Source of the DNA: Acanthacorydalis orientalis
Taxonomy: Eukaryota; Arthropoda; Insecta; Megaloptera; Corydalidae
Assembly (NCBI GenBank): GCA_034766995.1
Contig: CM068320.1
Coordinates: 4,372,001-4,436,000, forward strand
Direction: 5' to 3'
DNA: 64,000 bases
Both the position numbers and the translations under genes were made by a program. This document shows, in pieces, positions 32,775 through 45,472 of the stretch (positions within the stretch are counted from its first letter, which is position 1; each line of letters starts with the position of its first letter). The notes under the pieces are model-generated. The model was not told the origin of the DNA. It searched no databases and saw nothing but the letters and a program-made list of their open reading frames with translations.

Positions 32775-33382
32775 CATGGCATTACTTGACCACCAAATGT
32801 CATATGAAATATTCCACTATATCCATTTTATTCTCTTGTTTACTTCTTCAATGAATGATCCATTTTTGTTGATAAGCTGACCTAGATAGACATATCTCGT
32901 AACTTCTTCTATTCTGTTCCTTTTATTTCAATTTTCTTCGGACAGACAAACGCATTGAACAACACTATTGTTTTTGCGCGGTTCATGTTTCAGCCAATTT
33001 TTTGACTAGCATCATCTAATTCTTCTATCCTCTTTTGTAGCTCTTCTGGAGTACTTGTGAAGATAACGATATTATCTGTAAACCGTAGGTGACTTAATTT
33101 TGTACCTTTTATTTCGATTCTTTTGTCCTCCCAGTCGAGCGATTTGAATATTTCTTCTAAGCTTGCAGTAAATAATTTAAGCGAAAATGCATCTCTCTGT
33201 CTTATACCTTTCTCAATTTTAATCTTTATGTTTCTTCTTGTAACTTCACCATCAAGATTGCATTCTTGTAGATGTTATCTAGCAACTCGAAGTATGTGTC
33301 CTCTATACCCTTGTTCTTGAATGCAGATATGACCGATGATGTGGTAAGAGAATGGAAAGCCTTTTCATAGTCCATAATGAAT
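32775..33382 (-). pseudogene. RTE-type reverse transcriptase fragment
   Basis: From 33382 downward the minus strand reads [20 protein letters not shown], then [52 protein letters not shown], and TPEELQKRIEELDDASQKIG. The order matches the palm domain of RTE-type non-LTR reverse transcriptases: the DYEKAF block holds the first catalytic Asp, and the usual RFADDI motif is changed to RFTDNI. An in-frame stop follows QKIG, and more stops follow toward 32790. Endonuclease, thumb and 3-prime tail are missing. The 5-prime edge coincides with a palindrome. Confidence 0.8.
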
Positions 33383-33495
33383 ATATATATATATATATAT
33401 TCATTATGGACTATGAAATGGCTTTCCACTCTATTACCACATCATCGGTCATATCTGCATTCAAGAACCAGGGTATAGAGGACACATACTTCGAA
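33286..33495. repeat. inverted duplication of an RTE fragment around (AT)n
   Basis: About 97 bp at 33399-33495 are the inverse of 33286-33382 with only a few mismatches, separated by about 16 bp of AT repeat. Both arms encode the DYEKAFHS or DYEMAFHS block on opposite strands. Confidence 0.9.
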
Positions 33496-33496
33496 T

Positions 33497-33506
<10 letters not shown>

Positions 33507-33552
<46 letters not shown>

Positions 33553-33612
33553 GTATATATATATACTCATTATATACAATGAAAATGCTTCCCATATTGG
33601 TCCAAATTAATA

Positions 33613-33674
<62 letters not shown>

Positions 33675-33681
33675 TATGTAA

Positions 33682-33733
<52 letters not shown>
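33507..33733. repeat. compound (TA)n, (TATG)n microsatellite cluster
   Basis: Several TA arrays flank a (TATG)n tract (about 33646-33676), with short unique spacers. Confidence 0.85.
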
Positions 33734-33734
<1 letters not shown>

Positions 33735-34823
33735 CAATTTATTGTCATAACATTGTCTTAAATGCTTACATTTCAAACTTATCGCATCTATTCTTATAAA
33801 AATTATGACTTTGGTTGTATTGTATTGTTGTTTAAATAGCGTTTGATTCAGTTATCGGATGAAAGTTCGTTAGTGAATTGTTGTTTCAGATTTATTTGTG
33901 TGGTGAAATATATTTTCTCAGATTGCTTTTGTACTACTTAATTTATATCCTTGATTCCTATACAGTAAAATTAAACCAACGTACACTGTCAAAGAATGTA
34001 CAATTAATCTTCCAATGAATGTACTCTGATTTTTAATGTGATAACATATTGGATATGTCAGATTATAATGAATTCAACGAGAATTTCCTGGCAAAATAAA
34101 GATACATGTTGATAAATAAGTTATTTTATTATTTTGGTAGAATGATTTGACATGTTTATTGTTTTAAGCTCACCATTTTATAAATTTAAATTTGCACTGA
34201 AATGTAAAGTTTTCTAGTTTTTCATCTACATTTCAATATTCTAAAGTACCATAAATCATCGCAGTTTTTATTAAATATATTTAGTATTTCTCTAATATTC
34301 GCCTGTTTATCAATTTAAACACTTTGTATCCTGATACATAAATAGTAGTATATAAATAGTAGTAATAAAATTTGACAAAATACATACAGTAGACAAATAA
34401 CTACCAGTATTTTCATCTCGTGAGAAAACACTCCGGTCATTAACAAAAATTAGTCGACTAATATTTTGATCAACATGCTATATAATATTGTTATCAAAGA
34501 TACATTATCAGCACTCTAATGGGCTAGTTTTTGCTCCTAAGGCCATAATATTTCCATAACAAATAAACTATATAATCTAGATACAGCGTTTTGTTTTGCA
34601 CTTCTATCATTTGATTTAATCACCTTTACTTAAATAATAAGATCTCTCTGTAGATTTCTTTTTCTTATTTAGCAGGTCTTCTTCTTATTCACAACATTCA
34701 TAAATTTCAAAAACCTTAATATTTTCATTACTGTATTTATCAATGTAGTCCTCGGACCCTTTTGTCATGAGAACCCTTTTAAGAAGATGCCCTAATCTAA
34801 TTTTCATAAATAGTCGTAATGTA

Positions 34824-34900
<77 letters not shown>

Positions 34901-35135
34901 CATGTAACAGGCAAGAATAAGAAAAAATGTAAAGATGAACTCACAAATCTTTGTTGTGATAGCAATCGATTTTCATATGACAAACTCCAGTAGACTTATT
35001 GTATCTAACAGATTTAATTCAGAATATCTAAAATAGATAAAAAGTTAACACTGCGTCACTTACTATCAAATAATTAATCAACTAAAATGGAAACGTAACA
35101 AAAATTGTAGACTAAAACACTTGAATTAGTAATGT
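33734..35135. other. AT-rich DNA without a recognisable gene
   Basis: Nothing recognisable was seen apart from a (TA)n array at 34821-34899. Confidence 0.5.
34821..34899. repeat. (TA)n microsatellite
   Basis: About 39 TA units with one TG interruption. Confidence 0.9.
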
Positions 35136-35456
35136 CTAAATGTTGGTAACGAAATCAATACATATATCAAAATTCCAAATGATATGCATATAAAATGAGA
35201 TCTTGTTTATTGACTCATACGAAATCGGACAGGTGGAAATATTGTTATTCACAGGTTGTTGAAAAAAATAACCACTTCTGGTCTTTCTTTTGGTGGCAAG
35301 ATCGTATATAATTATCACTAATAAAAAAGTTACCATTGGATTGATACCGAATAATAATACCTGTAAGTAAGGGGGTGGAACCTCGTTTCCTCCTCGTAAC
35401 CCTTTCCAACCATCTAGAAAGAGGAGTTTTTTATGTAACATCGGTATATATCGCAA
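35136..35456 (-). other. unrecognised 106-codon open frame
   Basis: It begins MRYIPMLHKKLLFLDGWKG, followed by a Gly/Pro-rich stretch and one hydrophobic segment, VLLFGINPMVTFLLVIIIYD (residues about 49-68), that could span a membrane. The composition is less AT-driven than most chance frames here. I do not recognise it, no splice context was confirmed, and it matches no element in the window. It could be part of a host exon or a chance frame. Confidence 0.2.
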
Positions 35457-36301
35457 CCACTATTGAAACAAGTACCAAATCAAAGATTACAACTTAACTT
35501 TAACATATAAAACAGGGTGAGTGTTTAATTGATCGCAAACAGTTTCCACCCGTGATTTATTGCTCAATTTTCGAAAGTTCGCGCCGATTTGTTTACATTT
35601 TATAGTTAGAAAAAAGTATTTTCACCTCATGAATGAGTTCGACTGCTCCGACATATGATTTTGCACTAAATAAACAATCCCAGTGATTGTTTAAACAAAT
35701 TGCACAATAAATTAAAATCTTATTTGCATTTTTCAACAGTTTATTGATGTTTTAAGTAAAACTACGATAGAATTGAATAGCATGTGATTTGTTGTGCTTT
35801 TTTTAAATTTTATATCGTCCTCATAATTGTTTCTTTCAATTAAGTGACTATTGAACAGCGATTATTTCACTTTGAGATGTTACTTTCATTTTACTTTGAG
35901 AAGGTCTAAGATGCAGATCGAAGAGTAACTTCAAGAAAACTAGAACAGTCTAGTCTTCTGGTGTTTTTAAATATAGTAACTGTCGGGCCACTAGTGGTAT
36001 GGTGTGAAAATAGTTACAGATGTGGCGTTATTGCGGTAAATTATCTGACTCCAAATTAGTAGAAAACGTTCCCAATTTTGTGTGAATGGAGATGGAGGCT
36101 AGACAGAAAAAATAAAAATTAAGAAATTCCAGTATGTTATTGCTTCCCTTAATGACGTGAGCGACATTGACGACCATGAAAAGAAAAAAAATAATACAAG
36201 AGTACATCTCGCGTATTGCGTATGTATGAAATTAAAAAATTGCAATATCGTAAATCTTATGAGGTACGAAACTTGGTACAAAAGCTGTAGGCTAACAAAT
36301 C
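35457..36301. other. no recognisable gene
   Basis: Moderately AT-rich with no frame or repeat that can be interpreted. Confidence 0.4.
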
Positions 36302-37446
36302 TAAGTGTGAGCATTTCCCACTAAAATTCAATCTTCAGACGGCATCCGTTGCTTGCACAAGTGCTTTTCTACAACTGAATTAAAATGGAACGCGATAAAT
36401 TGTTTTTCCGATGCATACTTCTACACTCCTTTGATTTGAAAAAAGTGCAGCTGAAGCCCATCGATTGCTTGCGAAAACTTATGGTGAGTCTGTTCCATCG
36501 GAAACAGTATTTAGAGATTGTTTTCAACGATTCGAAGTGGTTATTGTGACGTTCGCGACAAACAACGGCCAGGTCAATCGAAAAAGTTCGAAGATGAACA
36601 ACTGGAAGCTCTATTGGAAGAAAATCCTGCTCAAAGACTCAAAGAATTAGGTCAACAGCTCGAAGTCAATAAATCAACCATTTCGCGACGTTAACAAGCC
36701 ATATGAAGATCCAGAAAGAAGGGAGATAGCTACCACATGAATTGACCGAAAATGCCATTGATAATCGTTTAAACATCTACATTTCTTTGCTGGCAAGGCA
36801 TAAAAAAAGTATTTCTTGTGGCGTGTCGTGACCAGCGATGAAAAATGGATCTATTTCTACAACCCGAAACGCAAGAAACCATGGGTTGATCCTGGCCAAC
36901 CATCAACGTCAACACCAAAACGAAACATTCACGGTCACAAAGTAATGTTCTCTGTTTTGTGGGATATGGAGGGTATCGTGTATTTTGAGCTGTTGAAACC
37001 AAAGAAAACAATCACCACCGAACGTTGCCGACATCAATTGGAGCTTATGAATGAATAATTGGATGTAAAAACGACAATCAATTGCATCAAATCGTCGAAA
37101 AGTGATTATTTTCTATGATAAAGCTCGACCCCATGTTGCTATAACCGTGAAAAAAACACTGATGGAACTTGAATGGGAAGTTCTTCCGCATCCAGTGTAT
37201 TTTCCGGATCTGGTCCCAAGCGATTATCATCTGCTCCGATCGATGCAACACGCTTTGGAAGATTTCCATAACTATAAAGAAGTCGAAAATTGAGTTACTG
37301 AATGGATTGACTCAAAAGACAGACCATTCTTTCGTCACGAAATTCAATTTCTGCCAAAAAAGTGAGAAAAAATCATAGTTTTCGAGGGAAAATACTTTGA
37401 TTAATGCATTCATACATTTTGTTATTGAAATAAATGCTCAAAAACA
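36302..37446 (+). mobile_element. mauritiana-like mariner G
   Basis: It is defined mainly by its transposase. Candidate ends share TGAGCATTT: GTGTGAGCATTTCCCAC near 36306 and, read inward, TTTTTGAGCATTTATTTC near 37444. They are short and diverged, so the limits are uncertain. The length is about 1.15 kb. Confidence 0.65.
36385..37375 (+). pseudogene. mariner transposase pseudogene (G)
   Basis: It starts MERDKLFFRCILLHSFDLKK, then AAEAHRLLAKTYGESVPSET and VFRDCFQRFE (first helix-turn-helix), in the style of mauritiana-subfamily mariners. After a frameshift come DEQLEALLEENPAQRLKELG and LEVNKSTISRR (second helix-turn-helix). The catalytic core is well kept: VVTSDEKWIYFYNPKRKKPW (first Asp, 36829-36888), then GHKVMFSVLWDMEGIVYFEL. 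A stop at about 37056 and frameshifts precede FYDKARPHVA (second Asp, 37110-37139) and LPHPVYFPDLVPSDYHLLRS (third Asp). All three Asp codons survive but the frame is broken at least four times. Confidence 0.85.
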
Positions 37447-38400
37447 CACACACAAAAAAACTACTGCTTTCAATAATAATCTCCTAATAATTAAATAATT
37501 TTTGCTTCTGATTTAACTAATGGTAAAAAGTGATATTTACCGTCTATAAAATCACTTTAAAACTGTATATTATAAAAATATTCTATAATTGAAAATAGTA
37601 ATAACATTACTCTTCACTTGTTCCTTTATTTTCCATTCAGAATAAAAAATTCGTCAAGATTTTATCGAATACATCAATATCGATTGTTTTTACCAACAAC
37701 CTTCTTTTGGATGTATTATTTATTATACGGTTGACTCTATTCAACTTGAATAATTCAGAATGTTGACATAACACAATCGATTACAACAACCCCACAGCAT
37801 ACAATTTTCAATCTCTTGTGATCTCAAAGCGATCTCTTAATTATGTTAGAATCAACAATATCTTGTATGCTGCTTTAAATTGTATGATACTTGGGTTCTT
37901 ACTGTATCCTTCTGTAAGCAATTAAGACGTCTAGATAGTCTTGATTAATTTTGTAGTTGGATAAGTATCTAAATGTTCCAATAGAAATAGTTTCATTACA
38001 TAAATTCTCATATAAATAATAAATGACATTGACATAGTTTTTGCCAAGAATTTATTATAAGTTATTCATTTGAAAATCTTGATTTATTCTGGTAGAATTA
38101 TTTAATGTCAGACTTTTAATTCGCATAGCTTTTGACCATTGAAATCTTCATACTTATTTGCATATAAGAAATAATGAAAACGTATTATTTTTTTGTAATT
38201 TTAAAAGTATTATAAGCATCAAACAAATTATTATGTACCCCTAATATTACATTAGAATGATAGTTAGTAGTAGATTTGCTAATACAAAAATAGCAAACAA
38301 ATGCAGGTAGGCAACTGAGGCAAACGTTAATTAATTGTTAAATGTACTAAGATTTTCCTTTCCATCGTAAATATAGCGGATTTGTGTTAGAAATTGAGGA
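37447..38400. other. AT-rich DNA without a recognisable gene
   Basis: No feature could be supported. Confidence 0.5.
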
Positions 38401-38402
38401 AG

Positions 38403-38484
<82 letters not shown>
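38403..38484. repeat. compound (TCTA)n(TA)n microsatellite
   Basis: About 8 TCTA units followed by about 25 TA units. Confidence 0.9.
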
Positions 38485-38485
<1 letters not shown>

Positions 38486-38599
38486 CTGGCCGAAACTATT
38501 ATATATTCCTTTTACAATTATTCCTAAGGACGTTTTCGCGGAATCTGACAATCATGTGCATTTATTGGAAACTGAAATAAGAACATGATTTTTAAACTA

Positions 38600-39173
38600 T
38601 CGGGTTGGTAGACAAATAATTGCGGTTCATAACCTTCAAATTCATATACATATATATATATATATATATATTTCTTTTTTTGATTTTCCCAGCTGTTTTA
38701 GTTGATCCAGAACTTTTTAATGATTAACTTCTAACTTTTGTGCAAGCGAATTGTTGTGCGTGATGCTGATTCAACTAACACCTTCAGTTGATGGTTATGA
38801 ACTGAAGAAGGACCTCCGCGACCTTCTTCTTTAAGATTTTCGTCCCTAGCACGAAATTTTTAGAACCACCATTGGACTGTACGTTCCTTAACAATACCCA
38901 CACCAAAAGCATCGTTTAGTTTACGAGCAGTTTCTGCTGCTTTACCACCACCCGTCTTGAACTCATAAAAAAGTGGATCTTATTTGCTTCTTTTCCATCT
39001 TTAATTCAATAGCCCAAATTGAAACAAAATAATAAAACCAAAGTTGATGTTACTAAAATATAGTCCAAAAAATGCACTTTATAGTGACATTAACACGATG
39101 AAATGACACTTTCATTGAAAAAAATTATGATTATGATTAAAAAAAAATAGCAACTATTTTCCCACTAACCTAA
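38600..39173 (-). mobile_element. short mariner family B copy 3 (B3)
   Basis: The left end TCGGGTTGGTAGACAAATAA and the right end read inward TTAGTTAGTGGGAAAATAGT are family B termini. The minus strand holds only the N-terminal transposase part: a start near 38996, a FYEFKTGGGKAAETARKLND-like block, VGIVKERTVQWWF and the GRGGPSSVHNHQL linker, ending in LKQLGKSKK. It then passes straight to the 3-prime terminus through a TA run (38646-38671). It shares its deletion junction with B1, B2 and B4. Confidence 0.85.
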
Positions 39174-40644
39174 TAAATAGGATACATTTTTGAATATATT
39201 TAATTATAATGTATAATTTAATTATTTTTAAAATATATTAAAAATAACATTTTCTTAATTATTATTTTTTAACAATATCATTGACATTGTGCAGCGCAAA
39301 TATGTTTTTAACGCCTGTAAGACAAATTATATGTCGTTCTTCGTAAAAACAATATATTTTTTTTAATTTCCAAAAAAAATTTGCAGAATACATATTCATT
39401 TCAGAGTGAAAATGCAAATCAGAAATATTTCATAAATCATAGAGTATGGATTATTATAATATTTTATATAATACATATATTGAAATGAACAAAAGTATTC
39501 TTTTGTAATCAACATGTTTTGTATTTATACGTATCTCATTCAGAGAGACTTCGAGATTATTTTATATCCTGCATACATAGATCATATTGAAAGTTTCAAG
39601 TAGTGACGATCCGCTGTGATATATATCCAATTTCATTTTATTTATGAACTGTCTTCCTTTAAAAAACAAAGTAGTTTAGTTAGAACTGAAAAATCTTTTT
39701 GTATTTACTTTTGAGACACCTTAAAACTTGACAATTTATTTAAAAAACTGTAATACTAAGAAAATATTTTTGTTTGATAATTTGATTATATGAGTATATA
39801 TCATTAATATGGAAATAGTGTAAGGAAAGCACCCAAAATCCGTACGGTGTTCTAACACTTCCTATAAACACTGATAATTACTGATTCATAAAATGTATTT
39901 TGGCCGTTATTTTCCAGTGATGAATTTTATGAAAGTTAATTTTTCACAATAGATACCAATAAATAATGTATTAATTTCTTCATTCAAGAAGATAATCGAA
40001 AGCTACAAAATTCGTAAATTATTTAGAATATACATAAATCACATGGATGTTTAATTAATATAAAAATTGATTGATTGATCTGAGAAATCAAATTTTCGAT
40101 GAATTAAATCGGTATTTCGGGACTCCTAAATAAATGTCTGTGTATTTAGTTTTTAATATGGGAATGAGAAAAAATTGAAAAGTCAGATTAGAATAGCACT
40201 ATAAACTAATGCAATTATTAATTCCACGTGTGGTCGTTTATTAATGGTATATCATTTATTATTGAGAGTAGAAAGTTATCATAATAAAATGATTCAATCA
40301 CTCAAGAAATGAGATTATTTGAGCTATGTTCATTAATTTAGAAACAAACAAGATGGACAATTTTTTTGCTTAAGTTCTAGGTTTGTACAAGAGTATCTCT
40401 GTTACAAGTTTTGTTAGCTCAACTGAATGAATCAACGCCACTGATGGTCTTGAAAATTGTATATATAAATTGTGCCTTTTAAGGAAGTCGCTGACTGGAA
40501 ATAACTATGAAATCTGAACCAAATGACTCATTTTCTCAAGCGTTTAGTTTCAGAATACAAATATTTGGTGATCTAGAAGTATCGATTCTATACGTCCTGA
40601 TGATAAGGAAGTAATTTTTGATTAACACCCCGAGATATACGACA
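39174..40644. other. AT-rich DNA without a recognisable gene
   Basis: No feature could be supported. Confidence 0.5.
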
Positions 40645-40699
40645 CCGTTGAACACCGTTTTTTTGGAAAAAAATAATTTTATTTCTCAACAGTTTTTAT

Positions 40700-41500
40700 T
40701 AAGGGCTATACACTTGGTTCAGCGGGTTTTATGTTTTTCGTCCTGTCAGAGAAGTAGCTTATCTCAAAATCTGCAAAATACACATTGATGGCGCTAATAA
40801 CATCCTCATTCGATGAAAATTGTTCTCCACCAAGCCAAATTTTCTAGTTTGGGAAGAGGAACAAGTCACACGGGACCAATTACCGAGAATAGGGTGAATG
40901 AGGAATCAATTCGAAGCATAATTCATACAATTTTGTCATTGGAACGGTATATTTGTGGGACAGTGCCTTGTTCTGGTGAAAGAGCATTTTTTGTGCGCCA
41001 ATCTTGGCCGTTTTTGTTCCAGTTCCTTTTTCAAACGATCTAATAAAGGTATATAAAAGTTACCGTTCCTATCATCGTTTTTCCTTCGTTAAGTAGTCAA
41101 TCAGGATGATTCCTTGGAAATCTCAGAAACAAAGGTCTATCTTCAAATCTCCTTTCTAGTCGACAAAATGATCTTCGCTTTCTTCGGCGCACTTTTAACC
41201 AATTGTTGTCAACTGCATCGACTTAGGTGTGTAATCGCGACACCCATTGCGCACACAAATTTTGCATGTCAAATTTTTTGTGCAGGATATTATGGAAAAT
41301 TCAGTTGAGACGTCTACAGTCTCAGGTATCTCGCGTATTTTCACTCGGCGGTTTTCGATAACGGTATCATGGATTTTTTCATCGATTATTCATCATAGTG
41401 ACCCGTTGGCCTGGGTGGCTGTCCACTTTATCAAATAAAAATATTTTATCACTGTACAGAACTCGTTTTTTCCAGTTTTGCGGCAACTGTTACAATGCTC
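40700..41500 (-). pseudogene. family A transposase fragment, left arm of A3
   Basis: On the minus strand the second-Asp region reads KKELEQKRPRLAHKKCSFTR (about 40975-41035) in shifted form, preceded by sequence matching ESS-LTT of the family A core. A separate downstream part, NCMNYASN and VYFADFEISYFSD-like sequence, ends near 40700. A stretch at about 41250-41440 is diverged from the other copies. Frames are broken throughout. Confidence 0.6.
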
Positions 41501-41527
41501 GCTTCAAACGTCTGTAGAACGTGAGCA

Positions 41528-42110
41528 ACGTTTGAAGCGAGCATTGTAGCAGTTTCCCTAAAAATTGAAAAAATGAGCAGACCTTCTTGTGTCGATTCGT
41601 CACCATAGATAAAACATGAATCCACCACTACACACCTGAGTCGAAGCAGCAGTCAAAGCAGTAGACGAATGGTGAAAGTGCGCCGAAGAAGGCAAAGATA
41701 TCGTCTATGAAGGTGATGACCACTGTTTTTTATAATTCCTAAGGAACTATCCTGATCGACTGTTTATCAAAAGAAAAAACGATAACAAGAGCCTATTATG
41801 TAAGATTATTTGACCGTTTTAAAGAAGATCTGAAACAAAAACAACCAAGATTGGCGCACAGAAAAGTTCTCCTTCATCAAGACAATAATGATCCGTCCCA
41901 CAAATCGACCGTCGCAATAAAAAAATTACACGAATTAGACTTCAAATTAATTCCTCATCCATCCTATTTTCCAGACTTGGCTCTGTGTGACTACTTCTTC
42001 CCAAACTTGAAAATTTACCTCAGTGGGAAGAATTTCTAGTCGAATGAAGATGTCATTGCCGTCATCAATGCGTATTTTTCATATTCGCTGGACCAAGTTT
42101 ACAGCTCTCA
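41528..42110 (+). pseudogene. family A transposase fragment, right arm of A3
   Basis: Blocks follow family A order: SIVAVSLKIEK (decayed), RRFVTIDKT (first Asp, about 41595), SRSSSQSSRR (a frame-shifted match to SKQQSKQW), DRLLIKRKNDNKSLLC, and then a clean 62-codon piece (41851-42039). That piece reads AHRKVLLHQDNNDPSHKSTV (second Asp) and LIPHPSYFPDLALCDYFFPN (third Asp), with 34 residues between the Asp codons. Stops and shifts break the rest. Confidence 0.75.
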
Positions 42111-42207
42111 ATGGATACTATGTTCAGAAATAAAATCGATTTTTTCCAAGAAAATGATGTTCAACTTTTATTGTATGTATTTTTACCATACTTGTCAAAT
42201 GACCCTC

Positions 42208-42341
<134 letters not shown>

Positions 42342-43953
42342 AGCATTAATTACTTTATGCTGTATGTATGTACATGTGTGTTATTTCTACAGATTGATAT
42401 CTTATATAAATTCCAAATTGTTACAATATTTGTTGCAGTTCCATATAATTCCCTAACACATTTAAAAATACGTGAAGAGAGTAAATAAATTTAACTCCAT
42501 ACTGTCGTAGTTAGCAATTGTTCCAGAACATATATTCGAAAACGTTTCGCTGAGACATGAATAGTACTTATATAAAAGGCTGAAAATATTTCTCGAACTT
42601 CTACCAAACATATAGTAATCCATATAGACGTCTCAGTTCGTCTTTCGTGATTATAAAAGAGTGCTTTCAGTTTAAGACTCGCTGGTCAAAAATAATTGGA
42701 TCGCCCCATAAAGTACGTAACAAGATTTCACCCTTTAAGTGCGTTGTCCTCTTTTAACACTCCGTTGCAAAAATATTTGTGTCTCTCGTTATAATAATTT
42801 TCCGTATCTATGTAGCATACCATTTAACCTTGATTTTCAGGGTGCTGCTATTTCCATGGAAAATGCGCGTTCGCGTTCCATCTGAATTCCCAACGGCGTC
42901 CATCCGTCGAGTTACCAATTGTTTCTATAACATTGCAACGCTTATTTGACAAAGATAAAACTATATTGTTTCTGTACCAGCTCAGAGTTGAACACTGTTA
43001 TATCCTTTCGAGATAATGTCAGAAAATATTTCTGATATTGTCTTACGATTTCAGTTATGTTTCAAAACATTCACTGTATTTGTTTCGTGGATAACTTTAT
43101 TTCTGTTTTAATTGCTTTACGACGTGATTGAATGCCTCCTGCAAAATATTTATATTTGTTAGAAAAGCAATATTAACATATCCTTGAATCCCATTTGTGT
43201 CCGTGAGTTATTAATAAATTAGTTTTTAATGCCTATAGCTTGAAATAAAAGTATTTGAAATTTAATTTAAATATCATTTTTCCTCACTCTTATTTTTATC
43301 AAATATTGTGTGTTTTTACTACTGTTTTTCACTTATTCGCGTTGGAAAATAACTTTTCCTTTCATCATATAAACCGTAACAATATTTTTTAATCAAAAAT
43401 GTTTAATAACTGGTCATTTTTGGTTGTTACTTATGAGAATTTCTATGGCGATTTTATCATAATTAAAGCACCAAGGTACAAAAAATCAGTGTATTTTTTT
43501 TTAATTACTTTTTAGTGTCAACGGTTATTCAGTACTTTGGAACTCTTAGGATTATGACGTTACCATCGAAATGCACATAATCAACAATCAAAATGATTCA
43601 ATAATAATTTGCTATGGTTTGTAATATGAAAAATGGGTTCATTTGTGAAAGTGAATTTAGGCCCTATTGTCAGAAGTGTATTTTTATCTATTGGCATGTT
43701 TGATTAAGTAAATTTCAAAGGATAAGAAATTTATCGACTTTATTTTTTTCAAAATTTATATTTTTAAGAATTATAAAAAAATAGTAAATAAAATATTATA
43801 TGTAGACTAGAAAAATATACAAAATTTTCATACACTACCTCTTGAAAGAAATAGACAATTCAAATTTTGTAATTTAGTCGAAAATTACTTTTTTTGTTTC
43901 ATTTCATTCTTTTTCTCGCTATGTTCTACTATAAAACTGTCAGTTGTTTATTG
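42342..43953. other. no recognisable gene
   Basis: Mostly AT-rich. A GC-richer patch at 42840-43016 follows a polypyrimidine-AG (TTGATTTTCAG, ending 42840) and stays open in one frame for about 58 codons to TAA at 43014-43016 (CYFHGKCAFAFHLNSQRR and following). This could be a host exon, but the peptide is not recognised. Confidence 0.3.
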
Positions 43954-45229
43954 TTGGGTTGGTGCAAAAATAATTGCAGGTTTTACGTATCGAGTATAAA
44001 TACGCAAATATTAATTAAAAAATATATTAATTAATCAAAATAAAGATGGCCTACACACATACCTCTCAACGAGAAACAAATTTATTTATTCCTAAAAGAT
44101 AGAATTCTAGAGTCCTGGAATTAACGAATATATCGAAAGTGTTTTAAGCTGATGCTTGATTTTTGAAAACCTTCTCTTGTAGAAAATAACTCAAATATTT
44201 AAAAAAAAATAATCTATCGGAGACAGGCCCAGAGAATAAGGTGGGTGAGGTAACGTTTAATACACAGTTCATTTAATTTCTTCATTTAATTTCTTCATTC
44301 ATTTGTGAGACGTGTGGTCGGGTGTTGTCATAAAGAAGAATTGGTCCTGTTCGATTGAATAATATTGGCCATGAACGATGCAGCTTCTCATGCATTTTTT
44401 TTCAATTCCTAACATCTTCCTGCCGTCATTTCTTCATCAGGATTTAACAAATTGTAGTGAATGATGTCATTTACCGACCACCAAACAATAACCATAATCT
44501 TTTTTTCATGAAGGAAACTGTTTTGGTGCTTCTCCTACTCTGTCTAGCCACTGTGATGGACGTTTACGATCGGTGTAGAGAATCAATTTTTCATTACATG
44601 TGAGAATGCGATCAAGAAAGGGATAATTTTTGTTACGCAAAAGAAGCGCAGAGCAGACTTCGTATCACCAAATCGCTTGATGTTCGTTTAAATCATACGC
44701 CACACATTTATCCAGCTTTTTTGTTTTTTAAATTAGGCTCAATTGTGGAACAACTATTTAATGATCAATACTGAATTATTCTGCCACCTTTCGAGATGTT
44801 TTACGTGGGTCCGTTTCAATAATGATACTTAAATCAATATTGTCTATAGCCGAAGGACGTCCACGACCCTCCTCATCACCAAGGCTTTCATTTTCATTAC
44901 GATTTTTTTGGAACCAGTATTGAGTTGTACATTTACTAGTTGATTCATTGCCAAAAACAAATTTATTATTTGGAGCAGTTGCTGTTGCTTTACGTTCCAA
45001 TTAAACTGATACAACAAAATTGCGCGAATTTTATTTTTTCCACGACTAATTTAAAAGATATATCCAACAATACTAAGAAATGAAAACAATAGACATAAGC
45101 TGAAATCAGTAGAGCTAATTTTATTACTTACAATGTATCAAATGACTATAACAAAAAATAACGGTAACTAGAAAAATCGGCGCCAGACTTAAAATGATAA
45201 AAACCGCAATTATCTTTTAACCAATCTAA
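43954..45229 (-). mobile_element. mariner family C, full length
   Basis: The left end TTGGGTTGGTGCAAAAATAA and the right end read inward TTAGATTGGTTAAAAGATAA are inverted repeats. They closely resemble the TTAGGTTGGTGCAAAAGTAA terminus known for Hsmar1-type (cecropia-like) mariners. The length of 1276 bp is full size. The transposase runs on the minus strand. Confidence 0.9.
44040..45000 (-). pseudogene. cecropia-like mariner transposase pseudogene (C)
   Basis: The first block (44776-45000) is intact: MERKATATAPNNKFVFGNES, TTQYWFQKNRNENESLGDEE, GRGRPSAIDNIDL and DPRKTSRKVAE, i.e. helix-turn-helix plus linker. Downstream pieces include YEVCSALLLRNKNYPFLDRI and LTCNEKLILYTDRKRPSQWL, where the first catalytic Asp (usually TCDEKW) is Asn. 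A decayed TTPDHTSHK stands for the HDNARPH motif. LPHPPYSLGLSPIDYFF carries the third Asp region. Multiple stops and shifts show it is dead. Confidence 0.85.
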
Positions 45230-45472
45230 GTATCATTATCTCTATTAATATATAAAATACTTTATTATGAAAAACTAACACTCCACTGACTTTCATTTTC
45301 CTTACTTATTTTTTCATGAGTAACATGATATATACAGATGTTATGAAAAATGTAAGAATATATTCCAAAATATGTTTTTTTACACATTTATATTTTGAGG
45401 CTTACATTGAAAGCATTGAAAATAAATAAATTCTTCATTAATACCAGGCATGCAACATTCTTTTATGGTATT

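Noticed and set aside
33123..33320. 65-codon plus-strand frame over the RTE fragment
   Set aside because: It lies antisense to the reverse transcriptase remnant.
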